Part shown: piece after piece, positions 1 through 8,287 of the stretch | Position numbering within the stretch: the stretch's first letter is position 1 | How the letters are laid out: every line of letters starts with the position of its first letter | Assembly: GCA_964424205.1 (NCBI GenBank) | Contig: CAYRIF010000025.1 | Location: forward strand, 1-19,999 | Reading direction: 5' to 3' | From: CAYRIF01 sp964424205 | GTDB taxonomy: Bacteria; Bacteroidota; Bacteroidia; Cytophagales; Cyclobacteriaceae | DNA length: 19,999 nucleotides | The notes under the pieces: generated by a model | The model's database searches: none | What the model was told of the DNA's origin: nothing | What the model saw: the letters and a program-made list of their open reading frames with translations, nothing else | Translations under genes and position numbers: made by a program

Positions 1-444
1 AGCATTTGCGGGGGCCGTTGTTTCAAAGCCTACCGCAAAAAAAACGACCTGCTTTTCCGGGTTGTCTTCCGCAATTCTTACCGCTTCAAGTGGGGAGTAG
101 AGAATGCGAATATCACCACCTTTTGCTTTGGCTTCTAACAAACTTTTTTCAGAGCCTGGAACGCGTAGCATGTCTCCAAAAGAGCATAATACAACGTTCT
201 TTTCTAATGCTAAATAGACTGCCTTGTCGATTAAATTAAGCGGAGTGACGCAAACTGGGCAACCAGGACCATGAATCATATTCACTTCTTTTGGAAGCAT
301 TTCGAGGATGCCATTTTTCACTAAACTGTGGGTTTGTCCACCACAAACTTCCATGATTGACCATTTTTGAGTCACGGTATTCTTTATCTCTTCCAAATAC
401 TGTTTTGCTAACTCGGGATCACGATATTCTGACATGTACTTCAT
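1..444 (-). CDS. hypD: HypD, hydrogenase FeS maturation scaffold (partial, N-terminal 148 residues)
   Basis: HypD works with HypC as the scaffold on which the Fe(CN)2CO group of [NiFe] hydrogenases is assembled; it carries a [4Fe-4S] cluster. I read the reverse strand from the ATG at 444-442 to the window edge with no stop, so the C-terminal part, including the usual cluster ligands, is missing. The visible part has the family signatures EVCGGQTH, HGPGCPVCVT, SFGDMLRVPGS and, at the edge, FFAVGFETTAP. The start lies two bases after the hypC stop, so it is the next gene of the same operon. A second in-frame ATG at 435-433 is possible, but the first gives the better spacing. hypE would be expected just beyond the left edge. 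Identity is near certain. Confidence 0.96.
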   Translation of the reverse strand, partial: MKYMSEYRDPELAKQYLEEIKNTVTQKWSIMEVCGGQTHSLVKNGILEMLPKEVNMIHGPGCPVCVTPLNLIDKAVYLALEKNVVLCSFGDMLRVPGSEKSLLEAKAKGGDIRILYSPLEAVRIAEDNPEKQVVFFAVGFETTAPANA

Positions 445-446
445 AA

Positions 447-725
447 CTATCTTTCTTTTTGCGGCAAATAATCATCAACATCTGTTAAGTCACCTAGCTC
501 TCCTATTTCTTTCAAGTAGCTAAATGTTTTTTGTGCCTCTTCTTCATCTACTTTGCTAATGGCAACCCCGACGTGCACAAGTACATAATCACCAATATCG
601 GCATCTGGCAACATTTCAAGACTCGCCTCTTTGGTGATTCCTCCAAAGTTAATTTTTGCCATTCTCACTGTACCGTCGTATTGGAGCTCAATACTTTTTA
701 TTTTTCCTGGAATTGCTAAACACAT
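447..725 (-). CDS. hypC: HypC, hydrogenase assembly chaperone
   Basis: A 92-residue HypC/HybG-type chaperone. It starts with the diagnostic MCLAIPGK, in which Cys2 becomes N-terminal after Met removal and binds the iron centre during transfer from HypD to the large subunit. The core GDYVLVHVGVAISKVDEEEA (about residues 45-64) is the usual HypC beta-barrel and helix. The acidic tail, about residues 75-92, is a little longer than in many HypC proteins. It sits 5 bases after hypF and 2 bases before hypD, so these are probably translated from one transcript. No Shine-Dalgarno sequence is obvious. Confidence 0.97.
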   Translation of the reverse strand: MCLAIPGKIKSIELQYDGTVRMAKINFGGITKEASLEMLPDADIGDYVLVHVGVAISKVDEEEAQKTFSYLKEIGELGDLTDVDDYLPQKER

Positions 726-730
726 TGTTG

Positions 731-2995
731 TTAGTTTTTTATGTGATGATAATACATCAATTGTCCAAATGAGATATTCTCATCATTGGGTGACAATTTA
801 CGATTTAATTTTATATTTATTTTCTCTTTTTTGCTCAAACCTATTAAAAAATGTAGGAGTAGGGCGTTTTGAAAAACACCACCACTGCAAGCAATTATTT
901 TAATATTATTTTCCTTCGCATGGTTTATAATGATGTGTGCTAGGGTATAAATAAAATTGCAGGCAATATGCTCTTTTTTAATCCCTTCTTGAGAAGCGTT
1001 GATAATCATCTGAATTATTAATTTCGAAGGAATTTCCTGATACAGTTTATTTTGCAGATAGTTAATTGGAGCTTTACCAGTATAACTATTCGCACAATCT
1101 TCTAATAACATGGCCGCTTCAGCCTCATAAGAATTAATATCAACAAGATTTAATGCTGAGGCAACCGCATCAAACAATCGCCCCACTGATGAAGTTTTTA
1201 ATGTATTTTGTTTTAAAGTTTTGGAATATACTTTCCACTCTGTTGAAGAAAATTTATGTTGAATCAGACTTCTGTGATGATCATCCAATAAGCTAAATAA
1301 TGATAAACGAGGTTCTTGCGCCATTTTATCATTGGCAATCCAATCAAAATATTCGAAATGGGTTGCCCTATCGATTTTATAATTTTCGTAAATAAAAAAC
1401 TCCCCACCCCAAATAGCGCCATCTTCTCCCAAACCAGTGCCATCCCACACTACGCCTAGGATTTTATGTTTTGAATTAAACAATTCATGCTCACCGAGTA
1501 CACTTGCAAAATGGGCTTTGTGATGTTGTATTTTGACAATTTTTGCATCCCAATTAGTAGCAGCTAATTCATTCCCTACAATACTACTTTGATATTGCGG
1601 ATGTGCGTCTATCAAAACTGTACTAGGTGCCACATCAAAGAGTTGGGTATATCGCTTAATGGTTGTTTTATATCGTTCTAATACCGCGTAACTATCCAGA
1701 TTCCCAAAATACTGACTGATATAAGTATAAGTATTAGGCACAAAAGTAAAAGTACTTTTTAGATGGGCACCCATTGCCAAAATGGGGTCGGTTTTTTTAG
1801 TTTCTATTTCTAGATAATTTGGAGCAAGACCTCGTGAGCGTCTTAGTATAATTTGTGCGCCATCGATAAATTTAACAACAGAATCATCTTGCGGAAATTC
1901 AATATCCATGTTATGATGTAAAAAATAATCAGCGATTTGATTTAGTTTTTCTTGTGCTTCTATCTCGTTAGAGATGATAGGAGCGCCATGGATGTTGCCA
2001 CTCGTTGCAACGATTGGTATATCTATTTCTTGCATCAACAGTGCTAATAGGGAAGAAGAGGGCAGCATTACGCCCGTTTGATTAAGGTTTGGTGCAATTT
2101 CTGCTGTTGCAATTTGGCTATTTTTATTATTTTGAAGGATGACAATAGGGGCAACACTAGATTCAATAGCATTTTTTTCAGCAATTGTTAATTCAAATTC
2201 ATTTTTAATTGAATCCAATGAGGGGTATAAAACGGCAAAAGGCTTGTTAGGTCGCTTTTTTTTTATTCTTAATTTTTGAATTGCTGCGGGATTGGTTGCA
2301 TCACAGCATAATAAATAGCCACTCGTATTTTTGAGGGCAATAATTTTTCCGTCTGCAATATACTGCGCGGTTTTTTTTATCACATCCTGTTGGCTGGGCA
2401 AAACTATATTTCCTTCAGAATTTTTTAGTTGTAGCGTGATACCGCATTCGCTACAGCCATTTGTTTGGGAGTGAAACCTTTTGTTTGATGGATTAGTGTA
2501 CTCTTCTGTACAAGCCTGACACATTTTGAAATCAAAAAGTGAGGTGTTTGCTCTTTCAAAAGGAAACTTGGTGGTAATCGCATAACGTGGGCCACAATGG
2601 ACACAAGTGGTGAAGGCATAACGAAATCGTCTGTTATTTTTATCTTGTATTTCTTGTTCACAGGTTTTGCAAATGGCAAAATCTGGCGTCAGGGGGATGT
2701 TAATTTGTTTTTTTATTTCGGAAGGAACAATGGTAAAATCATGATATTCTTTAAAATCTATTATTTCTAATGAATGTGAAGTGATAACTGAAATGATAGG
2801 CTTGTTTTGAAGAACGTCTTTTAAAAAGCAACTTGCTTTTTCTTTTGTCGAATTTAGGTATATAATTACCCCAGTTTCATTATTGGAAACGGTGCCATAT
2901 AGTTTACGTTTTAATGCTTGGTTAAAAATAAACGGACGAAACCCAACGCCTTGCACCCGTCCGCTAATTTGTATTTTAAAAGTTTTGCAGCGCAT
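731..2995 (-). CDS. hypF: HypF, carbamoyltransferase for cyanide ligand synthesis
   Basis: HypF uses carbamoyl phosphate and ATP to carbamoylate the C-terminal Cys of HypE, the precursor of the CN ligands of the active-site iron. The 754 residues show the full architecture. An acylphosphatase domain carries RVQGVGFRPF (13-22). A double zinc finger has C109/C112, C131/C134, C159/C162 and C181/C184 with the canonical 2-18-2-24-2-18-2 spacing. A YrdC-like domain follows, then a Kae1/TsaD-like C-terminal domain with IQHHKAHFASVLGEH, DGTGLGEDGAIWGGEF and SGGVFQN. The last motif reads SPNDENISFGQ, where I recall DGG being more usual in place of DEN. The start at 2995 is 4 bases after the hypB stop. 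No frameshift is seen. Confidence 0.97.
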   Translation of the reverse strand: MRCKTFKIQISGRVQGVGFRPFIFNQALKRKLYGTVSNNETGVIIYLNSTKEKASCFLKDVLQNKPIISVITSHSLEIIDFKEYHDFTIVPSEIKKQINIPLTPDFAICKTCEQEIQDKNNRRFRYAFTTCVHCGPRYAITTKFPFERANTSLFDFKMCQACTEEYTNPSNKRFHSQTNGCSECGITLQLKNSEGNIVLPSQQDVIKKTAQYIADGKIIALKNTSGYLLCCDATNPAAIQKLRIKKKRPNKPFAVLYPSLDSIKNEFELTIAEKNAIESSVAPIVILQNNKNSQIATAEIAPNLNQTGVMLPSSSLLALLMQEIDIPIVATSGNIHGAPIISNEIEAQEKLNQIADYFLHHNMDIEFPQDDSVVKFIDGAQIILRRSRGLAPNYLEIETKKTDPILAMGAHLKSTFTFVPNTYTYISQYFGNLDSYAVLERYKTTIKRYTQLFDVAPSTVLIDAHPQYQSSIVGNELAATNWDAKIVKIQHHKAHFASVLGEHELFNSKHKILGVVWDGTGLGEDGAIWGGEFFIYENYKIDRATHFEYFDWIANDKMAQEPRLSLFSLLDDHHRSLIQHKFSSTEWKVYSKTLKQNTLKTSSVGRLFDAVASALNLVDINSYEAEAAMLLEDCANSYTGKAPINYLQNKLYQEIPSKLIIQMIINASQEGIKKEHIACNFIYTLAHIIINHAKENNIKIIACSGGVFQNALLLHFLIGLSKKEKINIKLNRKLSPNDENISFGQLMYYHHIKN

Positions 2996-2999
2996 TAAG

Positions 3000-3701
3000 C
3001 TATGAAGATTTCTTCTCTTTCACTTTTTCAAGTAGCCAATCACACCATGCATCAATACCTTCATCCTTTAATGCTGATATTTGTAATATTTCTAACTCGT
3101 GATTTACCTCTAGTGCATCTTTGATGACAGCATCAACTGAAAACGGAAGGTATGGCAATAAATCAGCTTTAGAAATGAGCATCATATCGCTTGTTAAAAA
3201 CATTCTAGGATATTTTTTTGGTTTGTCGTCACCTTCTGTAGTTGCCATAAGTGTTACGCGATAGTCTTCCCCTAAATCAAAAGAAGCAGGACACACTAAA
3301 TTTCCTACATTTTCAATAAACAAAAGATCTATTTTGTCCAATTGATACTCAGGTAATACTTGGTGTACCATCTGAGCCTCTAGATGGCAGATGCCACCAG
3401 TCACGATTTGCAAGGCTTGAATACCAGATTCTCGAATACGTTCGGCATCACGTTCAGTTTCTAAATCACCTACCATCACGGCCATGGTTAGTTTGTCTTT
3501 TAATCTTTCTGCAGTTTTTTGCATCAATGTTGTTTTTCCGCTTCCTGCCGATGAGGTGATATTTATCAGTAGCGTATTATTTTTCTGCATTTCACCTCGG
3601 ATGATTCCAGCAACATAATCATTTGCTTTTAGTAGGTTCAAATTGGTATTTTCACACTGTACTGTGCCTCTTGCTGCTTTTGTGGATTTTTCTATACTCA
3701 T
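3000..3701 (-). CDS. hypB: HypB, GTPase for nickel delivery
   Basis: HypB hydrolyses GTP to load nickel into the hydrogenase large subunit together with HypA. The 233-residue protein has a P-loop SSAGSGKTT (50-58; the family often has Pro where Ala52 stands), the switch region GDLETERDAERIR (79-91), the metal-site segment TGGICHLEAQMV with C105/H106, ENVGNLVCP with C137, and SKAD as the guanine-specificity motif. The first 40 residues contain neither a His-rich stretch nor the CXXCGC motif seen in some HypB proteins, so it probably does not store nickel. It lies 11 bases after hypA and 4 bases before hypF. Confidence 0.97.
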   Translation of the reverse strand: MSIEKSTKAARGTVQCENTNLNLLKANDYVAGIIRGEMQKNNTLLINITSSAGSGKTTLMQKTAERLKDKLTMAVMVGDLETERDAERIRESGIQALQIVTGGICHLEAQMVHQVLPEYQLDKIDLLFIENVGNLVCPASFDLGEDYRVTLMATTEGDDKPKKYPRMFLTSDMMLISKADLLPYLPFSVDAVIKDALEVNHELEILQISALKDEGIDAWCDWLLEKVKEKKSS

Positions 3702-3712
3702 AGTTTTTTTAA

Positions 3713-4060
3713 TTAGTCGTCAAATTCTACTTGGTGGATAAGCATTTCTTCGCCTTGAATTAGGTTCTTGCTTGGGCGGTCACACTTGTCACATTTAAAT
3801 CGATAGTTTTCTATTTTCGTGATGTGATTGCAGACCTCACATTGTATTTTTATCTCTGTTGATTCTATATGTAATTTTACATGATGGTATTTTGTTCCGC
3901 AATAATGCTTAGCGGTAAAAGCATTGTGTAATAAACGAGGTTCAATATTGGAAAGTTTGCCTACTTTGAGATAAATAGCAGACATAGTATCGAGCTTATC
4001 TTCTTCAAACTCCATTTCTAGTGTTTTCATAATGCTATTTACTATTGATGTTTCATGCAT
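3713..4060 (-). CDS. hypA: HypA, nickel metallochaperone
   Basis: HypA binds one Ni and one structural Zn and passes Ni to the hydrogenase large subunit with HypB. This 115-residue protein starts with MHET, so His2, the Ni ligand, is present. The zinc site is C74/C77 and C90/C93 in a CX2C-X12-CX2C arrangement. The length is normal for the family. Its start is 2 bases after the stop of the TPR-like gene and its stop is 11 bases before hypB, so the maturation genes follow the structural part of the operon without a break. Confidence 0.97.
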   Translation of the reverse strand: MHETSIVNSIMKTLEMEFEEDKLDTMSAIYLKVGKLSNIEPRLLHNAFTAKHYCGTKYHHVKLHIESTEIKIQCEVCNHITKIENYRFKCDKCDRPSKNLIQGEEMLIHQVEFDD

Positions 4061-4062
4061 AA

Positions 4063-5550
4063 TTATTCAATAATTGTTTTTAATTTTTCCAATGCTTCTA
4101 AATGTTGGTTGGCTTTTTCGCAGAGCGCTGTATCTGAAACCAACTGATGAATTTCATTTGCTTTCGCTAACATACTTTCATACTTTTTTGTTTCCTCTTC
4201 ATCATTTTCATTATGCAGTAACCAATACAATTCCAATTGATTCAATAGTGTCAAAGCCCGTTCAAAAGGATATTTTTCTGCAGTCCTTACCGCAAGCGCT
4301 TCTTCAAATAAGTCAAACGCTTTGTCCATATTATTGTGCAATTTTGCTTCAGGGAAACCCATCAGTGCTGTAGCGTAGTTATGCGCAATCATGGCATTTT
4401 GATATGGATGATCGGATTGGGTATAAAATGCCAGCGCCTCTTTGAATGAGGAGGCGCAAAAGGCAGTCCAAATGGGCTTCTCGTTTTCCGAGACTTTTAT
4501 TTCTGAATAAATTAGTGCCAAATGATGATGAATGTCTGCAAATTTTTGTGGGTTGGTGTCACGTTTAAAAACTTTCAAGGCATTTTGAAACGTGTTGATG
4601 GCTGGTTTATAATACTGCGGACTTCCATTTTTGGACCACGTGTATAGTAGAATTGCTTTTTGGTAGGTGGCTTCGCCTAAAAATTCAGGTATATTTTCTT
4701 CTTTGAAGTAAAGAATGGCTTTGTTAATAAATGCTTTTGAAAGGATGAAATTCTTTTGAAAATTGGCAACCTCAGCAGCGTCAGTGAGTAATAAACCAGC
4801 GTTTATCTTTAAATTATTTGCTTCATAAAAAGCAATGCTCTTTTCATGTAAAGTGAGAATCTCTTGAAGCTTTTCTTGATTGTAAGGAACCCTTATTTGT
4901 GCCATGAGCGCCGTACTTAATTGAACCTGCAATGCATTCTTTGCTTCTTCTGAAATGGCTTTCTCTATGACAGATTTGATTAATTTTTCAGCGTCAAGTA
5001 AGTGTCCATTATCAATTAAAAAATTGGTATAATGTTTTACCGAAAACAATTTCGACTCATCGTTGCTTGCCTCTTGCAGTGCACTTTCAAAAGTATTTTG
5101 AATTGTCTGCATGGTTTCAGGCTTTAGCATGGCACCATAATTATAGACAATGGCTAGGTTGTGAAGCGACTGTCCTTTTAAAAAGTTTATATGTTCTTCA
5201 GATATATCATAACCAAATTGCAAATGTGTGGCGATTAGTAAATGATGGTATAAGTCATTTTTATTTGAAACAATTTCAAATGCTTTTTGATGATTCCCTA
5301 ACTTGTAAAACACTAATGCCAACAGGTTGTCAGCAGAGAATTCAGTAGTAGGAAAAATGTACGGCGGCTCCGTGTCATGCCAATCCAATCCTGTTTTTAT
5401 CTCTCCATCTTCAACAATCAACAGCTTGGCATTGGTATCAAAGTTGTTTATGTCGGCAGTAATTTTCACAAGTTCATCCAAGCGATTGATGGTGGCTACG
5501 ATATCAACTACTTGCTGATTGTGATTAGTTGTTGTTAATATCGTAAGCAT
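4063..5550 (-). CDS. TPR-like helical repeat protein of the hydrogenase operon
   Basis: I do not recognise an exact family. The 495-residue protein has no signal peptide or membrane segment, so it is probably cytoplasmic. The first 70 or so residues look like a mixed alpha/beta domain with several acidic residues. From about residue 75 onward the sequence is a run of amphipathic helix pairs typical of tetratricopeptide repeats, for example DNLLALVFYKLGNHQKAFEI and AMIAHNYATALMG. Its start overlaps the end of the upstream 88-residue gene by 26 bases in another frame, which suggests translational coupling. It sits between the subunit-processing genes and hypA. I infer a scaffold or assembly role for the hydrogenase, or a partner for electron transfer or oligomerisation. 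The TPR call is by eye. Confidence 0.8.
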   Translation of the reverse strand: MLTILTTTNHNQQVVDIVATINRLDELVKITADINNFDTNAKLLIVEDGEIKTGLDWHDTEPPYIFPTTEFSADNLLALVFYKLGNHQKAFEIVSNKNDLYHHLLIATHLQFGYDISEEHINFLKGQSLHNLAIVYNYGAMLKPETMQTIQNTFESALQEASNDESKLFSVKHYTNFLIDNGHLLDAEKLIKSVIEKAISEEAKNALQVQLSTALMAQIRVPYNQEKLQEILTLHEKSIAFYEANNLKINAGLLLTDAAEVANFQKNFILSKAFINKAILYFKEENIPEFLGEATYQKAILLYTWSKNGSPQYYKPAINTFQNALKVFKRDTNPQKFADIHHHLALIYSEIKVSENEKPIWTAFCASSFKEALAFYTQSDHPYQNAMIAHNYATALMGFPEAKLHNNMDKAFDLFEEALAVRTAEKYPFERALTLLNQLELYWLLHNENDEEETKKYESMLAKANEIHQLVSDTALCEKANQHLEALEKLKTIIE

Positions 5551-5791
5551 CTTTATTTACTTTTTGCGTTCCTCTAATATCTTTAGCTGCGGTATTCATC
5601 ATGTTTGTGGCATAAATTTCAGCCAAGCGATGTGAGCGATAATCGCCTATTTTTTTTATCATTAAATGCTTTGGGTCTTTTGTATCTACAAAAATAAGGG
5701 ATACTTCCCAGCGGCTATTAATTTCTTTAATTTTATATTTCACTTCGGCATCTAATAGCCAAGTATCTTCAGGTTTGTTTCTTAGACTCAT
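5525..5791 (-). CDS. small hydrogenase-operon protein of unknown function (88 aa)
   Basis: Not recognised. The 88-residue product has no cysteine, so it is not an FeS or Rieske protein, and it has no signal or membrane helix. The central part looks like alternating beta strands (VKYKIKEINSRWEVSLIFVD, about 17-36) followed by a basic helix (DYRSHRLAEIYATNMMNTAA, about 50-69). It is real by context: its ATG shares one base with the TAA of the preceding gene and its end overlaps the TPR-like gene by 26 bases. I infer a role specific to this hydrogenase type, such as assembly or a small accessory subunit. Base composition matches its neighbours. Confidence 0.75.
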   Translation of the reverse strand: MSLRNKPEDTWLLDAEVKYKIKEINSRWEVSLIFVDTKDPKHLMIKKIGDYRSHRLAEIYATNMMNTAAKDIRGTQKVNKDAYDINNN

Positions 5792-6105
5792 TACAAAACA
5801 ATTTTAATGAGGTTTGTTTTTTTGATAATTTCAAATGTTAGTTTTCGGTCAGAAATATCTAGGTCGTTGTCTATCAATATTTCTCTGATGGCTATTGTTT
5901 TATCACCTTTCAAGTTACGTGATTTTAGTAAGAACTGTGTGGGTTTGTGCATTTTAGCAAACCATTGACTACTTACAGGGGTGATTAGCAATTGCTGTTG
6001 TTCTTTCAAATAAGTAACATAAGCGTATTGTATATTTTCAAAAATAGAATCAACCAAATCACTTTGTAAATAGATATGTTCTGATTGTAAGAAAATTTCA
6101 GTCAT
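5791..6105 (-). CDS. small hydrogenase-operon protein of unknown function (104 aa)
   Basis: Not recognised. The 104-residue protein lacks cysteine and membrane segments. The middle, from about residue 27 to 85, has a beta-rich pattern with the distinctive stretch GDKTIAIREILIDNDLD (about 67-83). It starts immediately after the protease stop codon with no gap, and its TAA shares one base with the ATG of the 88-residue gene, so it is tightly packed in the operon and very likely translated. With its two downstream neighbours it forms a three-gene block between the protease and hypA that is not part of the general hyp set. Its function cannot be read from the sequence. Confidence 0.75.
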   Translation of the reverse strand: MTEIFLQSEHIYLQSDLVDSIFENIQYAYVTYLKEQQQLLITPVSSQWFAKMHKPTQFLLKSRNLKGDKTIAIREILIDNDLDISDRKLTFEIIKKTNLIKIVL

Positions 6106-6585
6106 TTATATTACTTCTAGCACTTTGAGTTCATCCAAAATATGCCCTACCACTTTATCACCCGCATCTTGCACCGCTTTACTTAAATCAACTTCTAGTT
6201 TGGTATTTTCTACAGCAATCAGGTACACTTGTATATCTTCAGGATATTCATCGCGAAGGATCTTTTTAGCATAAGAAAGTGCTTGATCCCATTTCATGCC
6301 ATGTAGAAATACCATTGGGTCATCTTGCGGCGCTCGTAGCACTTCCGCTGCCGGAACTTTATATAAAGTACCCACGGGCTCATTCGTATTTAATACCGCA
6401 TCCACCAGGATTATTTTCTGATGTCCTTGAAGACCGAAAAGCACCTCAAATGCAGCAGTCCCCATGTCAAAAACACTTATTGAGGAATGATCTCCAATAA
6501 TTTCTTTGAGTTTTTCTATGACATAGATACCTACAGCATCATCACTTCTTACAGGGTTTCCAAAACCCATTATTGCTATTTTCAT
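6106..6585 (-). CDS. hupD: hydrogenase maturation endopeptidase (HupD/HybD type)
   Basis: This protease removes the C-terminal peptide of the hydrogenase large subunit after nickel insertion. The 159-residue product has the family hallmarks: GFGNP (7-11), an acidic pair at D15/D16, DMGT (40-43), D62 in LVDA, and FLHGMKWDQAL with H95. The acidic residue near 16, D62 and H95 correspond to the nickel-sensing ligands known in E. coli HybD. It lies 80 bases downstream of the large-subunit gene, separated by a strong stem-loop, and abuts the next gene. Its expected substrate is the 15-residue tail after His516 of the neighbouring large subunit. Confidence 0.95.
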   Translation of the reverse strand: MKIAIMGFGNPVRSDDAVGIYVIEKLKEIIGDHSSISVFDMGTAAFEVLFGLQGHQKIILVDAVLNTNEPVGTLYKVPAAEVLRAPQDDPMVFLHGMKWDQALSYAKKILRDEYPEDIQVYLIAVENTKLEVDLSKAVQDAGDKVVGHILDELKVLEVI

Positions 6586-6603
6586 TCTTTAAACTTAATT
6601 AAT

Positions 6604-6639
6604 AAAAAAACTTTCTTAAGAGTTACCTTAAGAAAGTTT
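6604..6639 (-). terminator. stem-loop with U-tract between hydrogenase structural and maturation genes
   Basis: A perfect 13-bp inverted repeat (arms 6608-6620 and 6627-6639, AAACTTTCTTAAG and its complement, loop of six) is followed on the minus strand by a run of U residues from the A tract at 6604-6610. This has the shape of an intrinsic terminator for transcripts running leftward. Because it lies inside an otherwise tight operon, it is more likely a partial terminator or a processing and stability element that keeps subunit mRNA more abundant than maturation mRNA. Confidence 0.7.
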
Positions 6640-6665
6640 TACGTAACTACTAACGTTACTTTGTA

Positions 6666-8261
6666 CTACAGTTTGAATTTTGACAATTCAACGCCGCTTT
6701 TTTCATCATGGGCATGTACGGTACATACTAAACATGAATCAAAAGACCTTGCTACAATTCCTACTTCTACTGGATCGGAAGGATCTTCTATATCAATTCC
6801 CGTCAGTGCAGACTCAATTGGTCCTGGATTACCCTGGGCATCATTTGGTCCAACATTCCAAGTAGTTGGTGCCATCACTTGGTAATTTTTGATTACACCA
6901 TCCTTAATTTCAATCCAATGTGCCAATGCACCACGGGCAGCTTCTGTGGCGCCAAATCCTTTACCGTCTTTTTCAACTGGCTTGATATAGAATTCTCCAT
7001 CCAAATCAATTTCCGATAACCATTGTTCTATAAATTTGTAGATTCTAGGTGCTTCATGTACACGTGCTAGCACCCTTGTAAATACACTAGGTCCTAGTTT
7101 TTTTATTATATCACCAAATAAAGGATCTTGAATTTGATGTGCCTTGTTATTTGGATTTGCATTCATAACGCATCTTGCTAATGGGCCTGCTTCTGCTGCA
7201 TGACCATCGTATCGTGGGGCTTTTGCCCAAGAATACTTTTCATCAAAATTAGATTCATGTAACGTTTGTGATTTTACTGGGGTTGGCAGTGGCTCATCCC
7301 AAGGATGTAGTGAATCTGCTTGATCTTTGTACCAAGAGTGTTTTACATCTTCACTAATTTTCATGTGGTCAAATTCATGCCAATTTTCACCGTCAAAAAA
7401 ACCACTAGAACTAATCAATGCATTATTCCTTCCTGCTATCGTAGGGTTATTATACATATCTTTATGTAAATACGTACCTGTTGCCAGAAATTTACCTACT
7501 CCTTGACCAAATTTATCAAGACCAAATGCTATACCTGCTCTAATTAATAGTCCTAAATCCGAATTTTTATGGGAGTCATTTTCTTCAACCCAAGCCAACA
7601 TATCATCCCATGATTTAATTTTCTCATACCTTTCAATGGTACAACCCAACCAGATTGGTTCTAACCAATCATTTTTAAATTGTGCCATGATAGCATGCGC
7701 TCTTGTGATATCTTTTAGTGTTGGCGCACACATAACACCGCCTGGCACCATATAACTTGAATGTGGCCATTGCCCACCAAACAGCGCATAAATTTGAACT
7801 GGTAATGCGCTCGCTGTTAAGCCTTTTTGAAAAGTTGTACCTACATAAGCAGACCATCTTTTTACGACCTCTTTATATAATGGTTGATTTGCATATTTCT
7901 TATTGGCTAAATCTGTAGCAAATATGGCGTAAAACCATCTCGGTATACTTTGTAATGTTTCTGTTGCTTGCCCGATTGCTCTTAACAGAAGCGCATTTGG
8001 CGGTAATTTTGTTCCCCAAGCCGTATCTAACGCAGACGATGCACAATAAAGGTGTGATCCTCCACAAATACCACAAATTCTTGGTGTTACGATTAGACCT
8101 GACTGCGGATCTTTACCCGCCATAATTTTCTCAAAGCCTCTAAACATGGCTGCTTGAGTATGTGCACGAGTTACTTTGCCGTTATCGATATAGACCTTTA
8201 CATCTAAATCGCCTTCAACTCTACCAACTGGTGATATATTTAGTTCTTTTACTGTTGACAT
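6666..8261 (-). CDS. hupL: [NiFe] hydrogenase large subunit, group 2a type
   Basis: Catalytic subunit binding the NiFe(CN)2CO centre that splits H2. The protein has 531 residues. The N-terminal motif RICGICGGSH (61-70) supplies C63 and C66; the C-terminal motif SFDSCLVCTVH supplies C510 and C513 and ends at H516, after which 15 residues should be cut off by the operon's endopeptidase. The residue before C510 is Ser, where many groups have Pro. The overall sequence (SPVGRVEGDL at the start, MFRGFEKIMAGKDPQ) resembles my memory of cyanobacterial HupL and mycobacterial HucL, hence group 2a. It follows the small-subunit gene by 26 bases. No Shine-Dalgarno is visible. The active centre is intact, so a functional enzyme is expected. 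Confidence 0.96.
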   Translation of the reverse strand: MSTVKELNISPVGRVEGDLDVKVYIDNGKVTRAHTQAAMFRGFEKIMAGKDPQSGLIVTPRICGICGGSHLYCASSALDTAWGTKLPPNALLLRAIGQATETLQSIPRWFYAIFATDLANKKYANQPLYKEVVKRWSAYVGTTFQKGLTASALPVQIYALFGGQWPHSSYMVPGGVMCAPTLKDITRAHAIMAQFKNDWLEPIWLGCTIERYEKIKSWDDMLAWVEENDSHKNSDLGLLIRAGIAFGLDKFGQGVGKFLATGTYLHKDMYNNPTIAGRNNALISSSGFFDGENWHEFDHMKISEDVKHSWYKDQADSLHPWDEPLPTPVKSQTLHESNFDEKYSWAKAPRYDGHAAEAGPLARCVMNANPNNKAHQIQDPLFGDIIKKLGPSVFTRVLARVHEAPRIYKFIEQWLSEIDLDGEFYIKPVEKDGKGFGATEAARGALAHWIEIKDGVIKNYQVMAPTTWNVGPNDAQGNPGPIESALTGIDIEDPSDPVEVGIVARSFDSCLVCTVHAHDEKSGVELSKFKL

Positions 8262-8287
8262 GCTATCTTATGTTTATAAATTGATAA

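Noticed and set aside
6..239. Plus-strand ORF at the left edge
   Set aside because: Antisense to clear hypD coding sequence.
6487..6885. Plus-strand ORF of 132 codons
   Set aside because: It runs antisense across the protease start, the stem-loop and the hydrogenase large-subunit C-terminus, all strongly supported, and resembles no protein.
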